Positions 24,709 to 37,690 of a DNA stretch of 64,000 nt are shown here, piece after piece; position 1 is the first letter of the stretch, and each line of letters begins with the position of its first letter. Under the pieces are notes generated by a model. It was given only the letters and a program-made list of their open reading frames with translations, had not been told where the DNA came from and made no database searches. A program made the translations under genes and the position numbers. This DNA is from Cercis canadensis (Eukaryota; Streptophyta; Magnoliopsida; Fabales; Fabaceae): NCBI GenBank assembly GCA_003255065.1, contig QAOA01008758.1:44394-108393 (forward strand). The letters run 5' to 3'.

Positions 24709-27700
24709 ATATATATAGTTAGGAAGCCACTATTTTTACACTCTATTTTGCTAATGACACACCTTATTTAATGTCTAAATATGATATAGGCGAAATTATA
24801 TTCAATTAATATGGTTAGTTTTTAACTTTGACTAAATTTTTTTTATATTAAATTAGGGTTTTTACAATGTACTATTTTTTTTTAATATTAAATGAGAGTA
24901 AATTAGTTTATATTATTTTGAGACATAAAATATGTTGTGGCATTAACAAAATTGAGTATAGAAATAATGGCTCCTTATAGTTATTACAAAAATAAATCAA
25001 TGAACTTTCTCAAAAAAAAAATCTTAAAAATCTTAGATTCACTAATTACATGTTTCCCTAATCTAATATTATATGTGTGATGTCACAATGTATCCAAAGG
25101 GTAGCTGCAACATAAATGACAAAACAAAAAGAGATTTTAAGTTTTCAAAAAAAACTTGGAGTTGTCACTAATTATTTTAGAGAAATAAGAGAGATAATTG
25201 AAAAACCCTTTTGAATTTTTGAAAACATTGGTCTACGAACCAAAGAAGGTTTAGAATTTAGTTGTGTGTGGAGAAAGTGTTAAACACCCTACAATGCCCG
25301 TCTAAAAGACAATTATATGAAACTAGTTGTACAATTTATTATGGCCATTATGTATTTTGAATATCCCTAAAAAAGATTATATGAAAAGGAAAATAAAGAC
25401 TAGAACGAGATCCACTTTTATCTTTATAAACGCAAGAAACGAAATGAAATGAAGAATTTATTTAAAGTTTGTCTTAACTTATTTCATCTATAAGCTCCTT
25501 AATACCCTAATTAGAGATCAAAACTTTCGTAATTCATTGTTTTTTTTTTTTTTAAATGGGAACAATTTCTTTTTAAAAATAAAATGTACTTTTTTTTTTT
25601 TCAAAAGGAACTTTGTTCTTTCTACTATGGTTTTCCTTTTTGGTCTCTTTTTTAGTTAAAAATTGCATTTTTTTTCTTCATTTTTTCTCTTTTGTGAAAC
25701 AAGACCAAAGTAGTAAATAAAAACTAAATAAATTCCTTTTAAAAAATAAAAAAGTACTTTTTTTTTTTCAAAAGGAACTTCGTTCTTTCTACTCTGGTTT
25801 TCCTTGTTGGTCTCTTTTTTAGTTAAAAATTGCATTTTTTTCTTCCTTTTTTCTCTTTTGTGAAACAAGACCAAAGTAGTAAATAAAATCTAAATAAAAC
25901 TAAAAATAAGGAGAAAGAGTAAAATTGCTAAGTGTAAGTAAAGGTAAAAAAAAAAAAAAAGGATCACTCTAGCCTCTAATTTCTCTTAAACCAAATTATT
26001 CAATAAAATGTTTCAAAATAAAACTATAAGTAATCATGCATAAAAATAAGATAAAATGGATACTTAACAGAAATTAAACGTGTTATGCATGCATCTGGCG
26101 AATTGCTAAGTCATTCCACTTGTTTCTCACATAAAGCGTCCTACGGGGTGATGCTTAACTTCGCCTAGGTCATATTGAGAAAACTATCCCATTTAGGATC
26201 ACTTGCCCTATTCTTTCATGACAAGTGAAGGGCCTACAAACAATCTACTCAGCCAAGTACATACCTAAATAAATGCAAATGCATGAGTTTACAATTTTTT
26301 TTGTCTAAAAAAGGGAGGGGGAAATCATTTGGTAATTTACAAGAAATAATAAATTAAAAAAAAATTGCTTGCTATCATCCAAATTAATCTTCGGTCTTGA
26401 AGCTTCTAACTTGCCAAAACATCCAATGTCAAATAACTCCACCTCACCAATGTAATATTCATCAAGAGTTTGCTCACAAAAATCAAAAGAGAAAACAAAA
26501 GTGAGTGGTAATAAAACCATAATAAATTTAACATAACCACACCTAACCGAGTCGAAGACAATATCACTAGCATTTAGCTTCATATGAAACCAAACCACCT
26601 AGACTAGCCCACATCCATAAATCTGAGGCAGCCCATAATAAATGAAGCAAATCAAAGCAACAACTTTGGCTTAAGGATCCAAAAACAGTCCTTAATCAGT
26701 CCAAACAGCCAAGATTATACCAAGAATAGCTCTAATTTTAAGTCAAAAATCAGTGCATGATCAAACCTAAAACAGCCACCAAATAAAAGTAAAAATAAAC
26801 AATATGAACATTCTCTTTAAGAAACAGAAACCAACCCACCCCCAATAGGCAATTAATCCAAGATGACCCCCATTTAGAAAAGCAAAAAAACAAACCAAGA
26901 TCAGTAAACAAAAAGCTCAAAACAACCTTTATTTAAATACCCAAATGAACCCAAATTTTGATCCAAACTACCAACAAATTTACACCATAAAAACAGCCGT
27001 GAGATAGATGGGACAACATGTACAAAGCTGGACAACTCATCACTGATGCCTAAACAAAAAGCTAACAACCTTGAAAGACACTTCCAGCAATACCACAATC
27101 GCCATCAAAACAGCACTAAAACATTCCCCATTTAAGCATCAAGATTAGTGATAATTATCCTCAAACAGCTTTCAAACATCAAGAATAACCTCATGTTTTA
27201 TTCTAAACAGCTAAGAAAAAGGTAATCACAAATTTTATCCTAGAGCTGTTATAAATGAGAGGGTATTATTTACGGGTAGCCACAAACTTAGCAATGAATA
27301 GATGAATACAGTCTTGTAGACTTCTTCGAATCAGCATTACAACACTTTCCCTAAAAGAAATGCATTGGTAAAACAAAGAAAAAGGGACATGAGTTCAGCC
27401 ATACACATACCCTCCAATCAATTTACCATTGACACAAAAGCAAAAATAACAACAATATCAAATTCAGAATTTGAGCAATGTTAATAAAAATGAAGCTGGT
27501 CTGAGGATAAAGATAATAGGAAGATTAATCGCATGATTTCACCATCACATGATACAGAAAAAAAAAAAAAAATCAGAAAANCCATCACATGATACAGAAA
27601 AAAAAAAAAAATCAGAAAACTTAATATGGCAGAATGAGGCAGTAAAAAAAAAATACCATTAGCTCAAATACACGTATACATCCTTACTAACAAATATCCA

Positions 27701-28465
27701 TGGCCCGGGTCTCAAAAGCAAAATCCAAAGAACCAAACTCAAAAAGAAAAAACTTTTAGGATTATACATGTACTGAATTGAAACCAAACCAATATTCCAA
27801 AAATATAAGGGAAAACCAGCCAAAAACCATAGGGAATAAATGGTAGAGCAACTGGTAAACCTGCAGCCAAACCAAAATTCATGCCCAACTCGATTCCACC
27901 GTTAACAATCGAGTTTCAAGTAAAAATCTAGAATATCTGGTTACCAACTCTAATGCAATAAATATTAGAAAACATGCTTGAATATACACAGGCCAAAAAT
28001 AGAACTGAAATGTGCCCATTGTGCATCTAAAACATCAATCACTGAGTTGAAATCCCCAAGAGTTATAACAAATAGTAGGTCAAGAGCATGAACCAACAAA
28101 AATATCACATGTTCAAGCAGAAACCTCTATTTCAACCATAATTTTTGCACACCCAAACTATTAATCGGCACCAGCCTTTTTTTTTTTTTTTTAAAAAAAN
28201 AAAAAAAAAAAAAGAGGAATCAATCACTAAGTGAATATATCTACCCAATAAATGGAAAAAATAACCACCAATGTACCGGACAATGAAGAATATTATCTGA
28301 TAAGCCAAAAACGAGTAGGAATCTCAAAGTTTATTGCTTATAAACCAAAACTAGTCAAAAATCATAAGCAAATCCATGACAGAGTGGTTACCTGAACCTG
28401 AAGATGGTAGAGATTAACCCAAATTTCTACTGTGAGGCTTGCTACTGGTCCGAATCAAAGTGGGT
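24709..28465. other. Gene-free AT-rich region
   Basis: I see no host gene here. Contents are a two-copy 160-bp tandem repeat at 25570-25892, a joined duplicate with an N at 27542-27619, and long A-rich low-complexity sequence. Phrases such as GTTAAACACCCTACAATGCC (25288) look like old retroelement non-coding sequence, but I could not place boundaries. Confidence 0.45.
25570..25892. repeat. Two-copy tandem repeat of about 160 bp
   Basis: The phrases TTTTCAAAAGGAACTT, GTTCTTTCTACT, GGTCTCTTTTTTAGTTAAAA and GTGAAACAAGACCAAAGTAG occur in the same order at 25570-25728 and 25729-25892 with few differences, implying a recent duplication. Confidence 0.85.
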
Positions 28466-28470
28466 GATTC

Positions 28471-30191
28471 TAATACGGTGGGCCATAGAAGACTTAGTAG
28501 TAGAACTAGAAGGCCTAACCCATAATTTCATGGGGGTGCATGGCACATGCAAGGGTAATAGCTATATGGTTTATCTATCTAGTAGCAATAGTTATATGGT
28601 TCAGCTAGTAGAGTCGTATAGCAATAGTAGAGTCCCAATAGAAGTCTTTATGGGTAGTAGTTGTAGTATAGTGGGAGTGTGATAGTTCTGCTATTTAAGC
28701 ATAGGAAGTATGGTGTAAAGGCATTCAATCAATAAACTACAGTTTAGTTACTTGAGTTGTAACATTTGGTATCAGAGCCAAATGGCAACCCAGAAAGAAC
28801 GACTTGAGCTTTTGGAAGGAGAGGTTGCAGGCTTGACAGAAAACGTCCAGGGAATAGACGAAGGAATGCAAGGAATGAGAGTTTCCATGAACAACCAGTT
28901 CAAGGAAGTTAACAATCAGTTTAGAGAGGTGAAAGATGTGTTGGCCAAGTTACTAGGCCAAACTCAGAGAAGGCAGATGGAGGACGAGTCATCCAAGGTA
29001 GCTGACCAGCATAAGACGGCGGAGAACAACCATGCACTGCCATGATACATTAAGATGGACTTTCCTCGCTATGTGGGCACAGACCCAATGGAATGGTTGC
29101 ACCAAGTACGCCAATTCTTTCAATACCAAGGAACCTTAAATGATCAACGAGTCCCTTTGGCTTCCTTTGACATGGAGGGCGAAGCCAATCAATGGTTATA
29201 GTGGCTGCAACACACGTACGCAACAAAGAACATGATGGTGACATGGGAAGTATTCGAACAGGAACTAATCACTCAATTTGGCCCTACGGAGTTTGAAGAC
29301 TTTGATGAAGCACTCACACAGATTAAACACGCTGGCCCTTTACGCAACTACCTGCAAGAGTTTGAGCGGCTAGCCAACCGAGTACAAGATTGGCCCCAAA
29401 AGGCTTTAATTGGCGCTTTCATGGGTGGACTGAAGGAAGATCTTTCCGGTGAAGTACGAATACAGAGACCTAAGACACTACGTGAGTTAGTAGACTATGC
29501 CAGAATGCGAGATGACTTGCATGCTCGATGACCCAGGCCAATGCGCACAAGCGAGCGTGCTATTGAGCATGGGCATGAGACGACCAACACCTTGATAGAA
29601 AGAAAAATACTACCAAAGGTAAAGAAACTCACCTGGGCCGAGATGCAGCATCGGCGAGAGAAAGACTTGTGTTTTAATTGCGATGAATAGTTAATTGTGG
29701 GTCCCAGGTGTAAAAAACCATAACTCCTCATGCTAGATGCCCATGAACCCCTTGTAGAAGGAAAGGAGGTCGATGACGAAAATGTAGAGATAGAAATCTC
29801 CTTACACGCCCTCTCTGGATGGACCAACCCATGAGTTATAAAACAGGTTTTAGAATTGATCCATGAGGACAAGGAGTCACTTGAAGGGCGGGGGAATGAT
29901 ACGGTGGGCCACAAAAGACTTAGTAGTAGAACTAGAAGGCCTACCCCATAAGTTTCATGGGGGTGCATGGCACATGCAAGGGTAATAGCTATCTGGTTTA
30001 TCTATCTAGTAGCAATAGTTATTTGGTTCAGCTAGTGGAGTCGTATTGCAACAGTAAAGTCCCAGTAGAAGTCTCTATGGGTAGTAGTTGTAGTGTAGTG
30101 GGAGTGTGATAGTTCTGCTATTTAAGCATAGGAAGTATGGTGTAAAGACATTAAATCAATAGACTACAGTTTGGTTACTTGAGTTGTAATA
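28471..30191 (+). mobile_element. Gag-only LTR retrotransposon fossil (TR-GAG-like)
   Basis: The LTRs are 28471-28764 (294 bp) and 29897-30191 (295 bp), about 93% identical by eye, flanked by a perfect 5-bp target duplication GATTC (28466-28470 and 30192-30196). A primer-binding site like the methionine initiator type (TGGTATCAGAGCC) follows the 5' LTR, and a purine tract precedes the 3' LTR. The 1.1-kb interior holds only gag-type sequence: a coiled-coil-like N terminus, the retrotransposon gag core, and a vestige resembling a zinc knuckle. There is no protease, integrase or reverse transcriptase. It is a broken, non-autonomous copy with a few breaks. At a commonly used plant LTR clock the divergence suggests very roughly 2-3 million years. 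Confidence 0.85.
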
Positions 30192-30196
30192 GATTC

Positions 30197-31507
30197 TCTG
30201 CCATTGTACCCTACCGTTGTTCTACTCCTCACATTCTTTGTTTCTACTCTGCTTTCTTTTCTCAATGTTCTCGGTCTCCTTCCCTTCTCACTTGCACTAT
30301 GCTTCCCTTTTTCTATCTCTGCTCTTTCATCTTCTCCTTCCTTGCCCTCATCCTCAATCAAACACTCCTTGAGCTCCCCTATCTATTTCCCTTCATGCTA
30401 TGCTTTTTTTCTCGGTCTCTCCCTCTATCACTCTATGCGGCGTCCTTCTTTCCTCCTTCTCTTCTTGTTTATACCATTCTCACCGTACTGCTACACTATA
30501 ATTTTTTAGTTTTCCAAAAATGCTCCTTGTGAGTAATTTACTAAATTACCCCTATTCCGTAAATCTTATCTAATTCTCTTGTCTCTTCCTCCCTTTTTTT
30601 TTTAGGAAGCATGCTTTACATGTACTTAACAAAATAAAAAAGACCAACAATCAAAATTTTTAAGTAAAATTAAAAGGAAACCAAATTAAAATGATTTTGC
30701 ACATTTTGTGATCTTTGTTTCTAAAAATCAAACAAATTAAAAATAAGGTTTCAAACAAAATATGGCGTTTACATGCGAATACATGAAAATTCACTACAAT
30801 ATGTGAGAAATGGAAATTAATGCTTTTGACTTGAGTAACTCTTATATTAGAAACCCTCAAGCAATGTTATCAAAATTGTGAGTCAACTCGTAGAATTGTA
30901 TGAGTGTGAGATTCAAATTTGAGAAAACAAGTTGACTCGCATACAAACTTGTCACACCTGAAACTAGTAGTAAAATTGGCACAAGATCATAAACGCGCAT
31001 AACTTGAGTTGAATTGTGATTTTGCTTCCTAAATCTTGGAAGGCCATGAGGCCTTCTACTCTCCTTCTTTAGTCTTTTTTTTGTTCAATGTTGTTGTAGT
31101 CTCAAGCTTGGTGGGTGGGGTGTGGTAAGAAAGCACAACCAAGTAGAGGTTTCCTTAGTCACAAGGACGACCAAAGAGGACCTTTGAGCACAAAATTTTT
31201 GCCAAAAATGAAGAGACATTGAGAAAAATACAAGAAGCCATGGAAGAAAAGAAGAGCAATGGTTATGGAGAATAGAGCTATGGGGGTCTAGGTTTGGGGT
31301 AGTAGTTGTGGTTAGGGGTGTAAGAGACCAATTAAACCCAACTTGAACTGACCAAATTGAGTTGAAACTGACCAAAACTGACAAGAATCTGTCGTAATCA
31401 GTCCCAAATTGTATGGAACCAATCCGGTTGGTTTGGTTTTTGGTTTCAAAAAAAATTGAACCTACAAAAACCGAACCAATTTGATCATATTATATATATA
31501 CTCTATA
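30197..31507. other. Intergenic region, no gene seen
   Basis: Pyrimidine-rich and AT-rich sequence. Open frames at 30179-30532 are low-complexity Ser/Leu/Phe translations of CT-rich DNA. From 31312 the sequence (TAGGGGTGTAAGAGACCAAT, then several ACCAA/GGTTTGG phrases) resembles a hAT terminus, but no partner end or 8-bp duplication was found. Confidence 0.35.
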
Positions 31508-34285
31508 ATATATATGATTAAAATATGTTGCAAGTCCCCAATTTTTAGTTGGGTCCATATAGTTTTTTTCTGTACATACAACTCTATTAGTTTAATGATG
31601 ACGTGGCGAATGTCTTGGCCATGTGGTATTCGATATGGCACCAACTTGGCAAAAAAACATATTTTGCAGGTCCTTATAAATTGACTCAATTTTCAGTTGG
31701 GTTTTTATAGTTTTTTTTTCATCGATTGGGGTCCTTTAAGTATTAAAAATTTCTAATTGAGTCCCTGTTGTCACCCTCCATTATAATTCCATTAGCACTT
31801 AACTAAAGTCTTGGCTATATGGTAATATATGCATATGTCTTCCTCCCATCTCCACTCTAGACCACACCAACCCTCTCTCCACCTCTTCTACTTCCCTTCT
31901 TCAACGACCACCACCACAAGAACCATTTCCACTTCCATTGTAATCCTTTCCTCCGCCACTACCACCATTTACCCTCTCAACTCCTTTGCTGCCACCCCCA
32001 TCTTCTCCGCTTTCATTTTCCCTTCCTTTTCCTCCGATGTACTCTCCCATATGCAAAGAGCCTAGCAAAAGAGCCTTCATAATGGTGGTAACACCTATAA
32101 AGACCAAGAAATCCCTCTTCTCCGTCAAGGTTGGTCTTGCACTATGGCGGTGTTATCATGGACGTCGTCAACACTGAGCAAACTCTATTAAGCACAAATC
32201 GAGTTTCAGGTGGTTGGGCTTTGATGGGTTCAGTCGAAGCTTCATTGAACTTGACTTAAATAGCTAGGATTGATGGGTTTGATAAGTTGCTTCTAGGTCA
32301 ATGGAAGTGTCGATGGTGAAGGAAACCGGGAGGAAAATGGGGAGTACTAATTAACTTAATGAGTAAACCTACATTTTGGTTCTTGAAAGATTCGAGATTA
32401 GACAAAATCGTCTCTGAAAGATACAAAACAATAAATTGGTCCTCTAAAGATGCAACATCCATAACAAAATGGTCCTCCGTTAGTGTAGTTCGTTAACAGG
32501 TGACAGAAATGCTGACATGTCACTGTTAAATGCTTGCGTGGCATGTTAACTGCTTGCATGGTAGTTTAAGTTACCACGTGGATTATAAACTCAAAACCTC
32601 TCTCTTCCCCTCCTCTCTCATTTCTCTCTCTCTCTTCCCTTCCTCTCTCACAGAACCACCCTCATCTCTCATCTCTTTCTCTCTCTCTCATCTCTTATAT
32701 CTCTCTCTCTCTCACTCTTTTTATTGTGAGCTACGGGGTGAGACAGTTTATTGATTTATTGTTGAATCCTCTAGAAGGGTGAAGCTGTTTTCACGTCCCA
32801 CCAAAAAAGCATGAATACACACCAAACTTTTGCAGATATATGTAAAGGAACAGATGCATACAAACATGTAAGACAAAGGGTACGTCAAAGTTCATGGTGG
32901 TGCCTAGTTTTCGAAGGTGGAAACTAGCTAGATATGTGAGTATTGATTTTAATACTTAAATAACCGAATAACCACTAGTATTTGTGGATATCAAAACAGG
33001 TTCAAAAGGCTTCACAAAGTTTAGAACAATGTCGAAGCTGGTGGTCCTATAGGTTAAGGAGAAAGTGAAAGTTTACATTTCCACCAAAATGAAAAAAAAA
33101 AAAAAAGGGGAAGCTTTGCATCAGAGCGCAATATCCATCAGAAGCAGAAATTGTGGGCATAACTAGCTACAATAAAAAGCCAATCCATTCCTGCATAACC
33201 GTAAGCTGCAACAGAAACCCAAGTGCATGGCAACACTGAGTTGACCCACCGAGTTACATATACCCCATTCCTTTATGCATGCAATGGTCTTTGGTCCTTC
33301 ACTTTTCATACTATTTTTTTCCTTCTTCCTCCCCTACCCTCATTGCTACAGGGAAGACAACAAAGTGTGTGGATAAGCTAGCCAACGAAGGTCATCTTTG
33401 TTTAAGAGATGTTTTGAGAGAGGATTTTATGAGTTTGGCTCAAGAGAGAGCTGTTGTTTTTGTTAGTCTGGTTTTCTTTTTTTGAGCACCCCGTAGCTTA
33501 CAATAAAAAGAGTGAGAGAGAGATGAGAGATGAGGGTCGTTCTGTGAGAGAGGAGGGGAAGAGAGAGAGAGAGAGAAATGAGAGAGGAGGGGAAGAGAGA
33601 GGTTTTGAGTTTATAATCCATGTGGCAACTTAAACTGCCATGCAAGCGGTTAACATGCCACACAAGCATTTAATGACGACACGTCAGCACTTCCGTCACC
33701 TGTTAACGGACTACACTAACGAAGGACTATTTTGTTATGGATGTCGCATCTTTGGAGGGCCAATTTTTTGTTTGTGTCTTTTAGGGACGATTTTGTCTAA
33801 TCTCAAATCTTTCGAGAACCAAAATGAAGGTTTACTCTAACTTAATTTATATAGACTAAATATGTTGATAAATGAGTGATTAACAATTAAAAAAAAAAAA
33901 TTGTTTTGTCATTGGCACCACATCAAATACGACTATTTTGATATAGCTAAAACCTTAGCCATATCATCATTAAACTGATAGAGTTATGACGGGAGTGACG
34001 ACATATCCCAATTATAATTTTTTAATATTTAAAGAACCCCAATCAACAAAGAAAAAATTATAGGAACCTAATTGAAAATTAGATCAAATTGTAAGAACTT
34101 GTAGAATATTTTCTTGCCACATTAGATATCACATGATCAAAACGTTAGCCATGTCATCATTAAACTAATAAAGTTACAGGGATAAAGGCAAGAACCTAAT
34201 TATAAATTTTAAATATTTAAAGGACCCCAACGAAAACAAAACAATAGGTATTCAATTGGATTGGGACCAACAATATATTTTAACC
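31508..34285. mobile_element. Large foldback DNA element with a MULE nested inside
   Basis: About 330-380 bp at the left (from TTAAAATATGTTGCAAGTCC, with TTAGTTTAATGATGACGTGG) reappears in reverse complement at the right (to GGACCAACAATATATTTTAA). The arms are clearly diverged. Removing the MULE at 32361-33837 leaves an element of about 1.3 kb with a CT-rich 500-bp interior (31830-32351) whose origin I do not recognise. Confidence 0.6.
32361..33837. mobile_element. MULE with long TIRs and 9-bp target duplication, carrying foreign sequence
   Basis: Starts GAGTAAACCTACATTTTGGT and ends with the matching inverted repeat; TAACTTAAT is at 32352-32360 and 33838-33846. The arms are about 380 and 350 bp (to 32741 and from 33486) and include a (CT)n tract. 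The 745-bp interior is unrelated to the arms. Its right part has an open frame (33279-33485) with KCVDKLANEGH, which resembles the C-terminal part of plant LINE RNase H domains. The TIR start resembles the MULE at 56547. Confidence 0.82.
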
Positions 34286-35473
34286 TATATTTATTATGAG
34301 AAAACCTAACATGTTTCATTGTTGTAGCCTATTGATCTATTGATTCTTTGAAAAACCTGGTAAACCAGGTTCAAACCCAGTTACGCTTGAATCTTGCCTC
34401 CTCATCTTCTTTTCTTTTCTTTATGCAACATCTCTCCCTCCTTGCTCCCTCACAACCCAAAATCCGTAGATCCCCTCTCATGGCGTGCCTCTTCTCTCCA
34501 CCCCTCTTTCTCAGCTTTTAAGGGTTGCAAGGTACCCGACGCCGATGGCTAGCAACGCTGGCCAAAATCCCTACGGCACCTTTTTCTCAACCTTTCAACT
34601 TTCAAGGTTGCAAATCTAGTGGAGATCCCAGTTGATGTTGCTGATCTTTAGGTATTGAAATTTGATCTTTGCTTGTTCTATTTGGGTATATGATCTGTGC
34701 CTATGTGGTATGAAAATATCAATACTCGTGTATTGCTTTTAAATAATAGCTGAAACTCCTTCCTTCCTCACATCTTGTTTCTATTTGGATTTTATGTTCA
34801 TGTTGTTTGAGAACCGATGGAAACTGACTGAACCGAAGCCCCAAAAGTCAACATTTATGGTTAGGTTCGGTTCAGTTTTAGGATTCGAATAACAAAAATT
34901 GAATTCTCAACATGTCTGAACCAATGGTGGCGGTTTGGCTTGAAAAATGGGTGAAACTGAACCGAACCAATTACACAGGAATTGTTTTCAATCATTTTAA
35001 TATAATTTTTTTATGCTATTGCATATTACAACTACAACAATAAATCATTAAGTAACATGATTGTAATGGATATTGCAACTCCATTAATAGATAAAGAGAA
35101 AAATTAACTAGTTAAATATTGTTTTTAGAATAATAGTTAAATGTTAATATCCATATATAGGCTAAATTATACTTTGGGTCCATGAACTTTACACGTTTTT
35201 TTATTCACATCTTTGTACTTTCAATTGTTTTAATTGTAGCTTAACAATTTAAAATTTTTAATCAAGTCCATATCTTAATGGAGCCATTAAAAAGATAAAC
35301 AGAAGTTGTTGACATGTGAAAAATATATTATTATCAATGTATTTGTGATGACATGGCAATGAGATATATTAAGGTGGAAAAATTATTAATAGGGTTAATA
35401 ACTATAGCCATCTAAGAAGAAAGTAAAAACAAAAATAAAATGTCTCTGCCCTTCCTCATTTTCACACACAACA
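34286..35473. other. Intergenic region, no gene seen
   Basis: AT-rich with scattered ACCGAA/GGTTCGG phrases around 34820-34980 that look like hAT-type subterminal repeats. A single phrase at 35158 (TAGGCTAAATTATACTTTGG) resembles the TIR of the foldback elements at 24170 and 31508 but no partner was found. Confidence 0.35.
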
Positions 35474-35948
35474 CTAAGGGTTTGTTTGAGAGTTTGAAGT
35501 AAGGGGAAAGAAAATGAGAGGAGAGGAAAAAGAGGGAAAGGAAGAGAAGGAAAATAGAGGGATTTTTCCTCTCATTTGTTTGGATGATTAAAATGAACAA
35601 AATGAGAGTAAAGAAAAGAAAAAGTCTTATTGTAAAATATTTTTACTAGTTTTACCCTTTATTATTAAACTAGACGTATTTAATATAAAATTAAATAATA
35701 TAATAGACATATTTAATAAAATTAATAGACATATTTAAAAAAAAAAATAAAAGAGTATAATAGTCATTTTAACGCATTTCTTCTCTAAAACTCCAAATTG
35801 GAGGAATACAATAATGAATCAAAAAAGGAGTGTGCGGATCAGTCTCCTCTCATTTTTTAAGATAAATCTTCCAAATAAGGGAAAGAAGAGCTTTATTCCT
35901 CTTTTCTCCTTTCCTTTCTCCTTCAAAATAACTCCCAAACAAACCTTA
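35474..35948. mobile_element. MITE with TTTGTTTG-type TIR
   Basis: Begins AAGGGTTTGTTTGAGAGTTT and ends, in reverse complement, AAGGTTTGTTTGGGAGTTAT. Subterminal GA-rich and CT-rich tracts are mirror images. The target duplication is unclear, so the superfamily (possibly PIF/Harbinger-like) is not settled. Confidence 0.55.
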
Positions 35949-36438
35949 TGACAAAAATAATCAAGCCCAATGCCAGCGAGCTCAACGGAAAATTTGATGA
36001 GTTTAAGAAAATCGAACCAAACCGCTCAAACAGCCAGAATTGAACCAAACAAGTGCTCTATTGGTTTGGTTTCTTTACCTTCAAAACCAATTGCCTCTGC
36101 CTCTTCAATTAACAGTTTTGGGGATTCCAAACCGTCGATGATATATGCTATATCATAAATTATAATATATTATCCTTCCCCCTATACTACGTTGTTTTGC
36201 CCCTCCCTCCTTTCCTTCTTTGATCAAATATGGCTAATGCTAATTGCTAAGTGAACCCTAACCCTCTCGGTCTTGGCCTCTCTGGCTCTCTCAGACTCAG
36301 TCTTGAACTCTCACCTCTCTTTGTCTCTGCCTCTCTCACTCACAGTCTCTCAAATTCCCAATCCTCATATCAACCAAGCAACCTCTCGATTTCAACTCCT
36401 CTCGCTCTCATCTAAATCAATGCCGGTGGCATGGTGGC

Positions 36439-37058
36439 TAGGGATGGCAATGGGGCGGGGCAAGCAGTCCCTGTCCCCATCCCCGGACCCATCCCCGGCG
36501 GGGATTTTTCAGCATCCCCATCCCCGTCCCACTAAATCCCCATCTGCCCCATGCCCCGCCCCATTTACCCATACAACCATACTTTTTTTAAATATACACA
36601 ATTTACAAGTTTAATCTATCGATCACGATTTCTAATTAAAATTCAAGTTTAATCGAACAAAATAATATAAATAATGCTCAAATAACATCATCAAGAATTC
36701 AAGATATACTCAAGCAACAACAATAACATAAATAATATTCAAACAAAATTATAAAAATTATTCTTAAACAATTATAAAAGTCAATAAGAAATCATAATAA
36801 GTACAAAAGGCTCCAAGCAATTAAAATAAGTACAATTTATGAAGTTCTAATGTTGGTTGAAGTTGAACCACTCTCCATATTCTACAAAACCAACAAAAAA
36901 AAAAAGAAAAAAAATTTAGGTTTGGGGAAAATAGAACTCAAGGTCGAGGGACTGAAGGAGGAAGGGTCAGGTCAGTGTGTTGGTGATTTAGTGTGGGAAA
37001 ACCTTAGGCCATAATGACGCCGTTTTATGAAGAAATTTTTTTTTAAAAATTTATGTAA

Positions 37059-37100
<42 letters not shown>

Positions 37101-37282
37101 TATATACAGTGCTGGGCGGGGCAGGGTGGGGCAGGGCTTCCCCATCCCCAGACCCGCCCCTATCAAATTACCCATAAAATTACTCATCTCCATCCCCATA
37201 CCCATTTTTCTGCCCCATACCCATACCCGAACGGGTAAAAAAACCGGGGCCCCATTGGGTCTGGGGCAAATTGCTATCCCTA
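36439..37282. mobile_element. hAT-family non-autonomous element, 844 bp, 8-bp target duplication
   Basis: The left end TAGGGATGGCAATGGGGCGG and the right end, reverse complement TAGGGATAGCAATTTGCCCC, are matching TIRs. ATGGTGGC is present at both 36431-36438 and 37283-37290. The subterminal 150 bp at each end are GC-rich (CCCCATCCCCG, GGGGCAGGG), in contrast to an AT-rich centre with an (AT)n tract near 37065-37097. There is no transposase. Confidence 0.88.
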
Positions 37283-37297
37283 ATGGTGGCTCTGAGG

Positions 37298-37540
37298 CTC
37301 TATTGTGGATAGTTGGTGGTACGGTTTCAACTCATCTACTCTCTTAACTCTTAAAGTATTTTCTAGTTTGTCTCTATTGTGTATAGTTGGTGGTGCGGTC
37401 TCAACTCATCTACTCTCTTAACTCTACTCTCTTAACTCTTAAAGTATTTTCTAGTTTGTCTCTATTGTGTATAGTTGGTGGTGCGGTCTCAACTCATCTA
37501 CTCTCTTAACTCTTAAAGTATTGTCTAGTTTGTCTTTGGT
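37298..37540. repeat. Three-copy minisatellite of about 73-87 bp
   Basis: The unit CTCTATTGTGnATAGTTGGT through AAAGTATTnTCTAGTTTG occurs three times in a row. The middle copy has an extra internal ACTCTCTTAACTCT. The first unit is directly adjacent to the hAT target duplication. Confidence 0.85.
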
Positions 37541-37690
37541 CTCTGCTCTCTTAAGCAACCAAATGCTTAATTTGCATAAATAACAGATTTTGTCGAGAAT
37601 AGTTTGGAGTTTAGTGTAATTCAATGAGTCACTAGAATTGAGTTTGGAGTTTATTGATTTTGTTTCTCAATTTCCAAAATTTGCTGTCCT

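Noticed and set aside
30179-30532. Open frames of 100-117 residues rich in Ser, Leu and Phe
   Set aside because: Translations of CT-rich low-complexity DNA, with no domain, no splice context and alternative frames equally open.
31829-32177. Ser/Thr/Pro-rich frames in CT-rich DNA
   Set aside because: The region is the interior of a foldback element and has no recognisable domain; composition alone explains the open frames.
31312-34990. A 3.7-kb hAT element with TAGGGGTGTAAG and CTGTGTAATTGG ends
   Set aside because: The two ends match poorly and the flanks share no 8-bp duplication, so the boundaries cannot be supported.
36273-36614. A 113-residue frame crossing 36439
   Set aside because: It spans the junction between flanking DNA and the hAT element, so it is an accidental fusion of CT-rich leader-like sequence and the TIR.
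37298-37540. CRISPR-like direct repeats
   Set aside because: Three adjacent copies of a long unit without spacers in plant nuclear DNA; an ordinary minisatellite.
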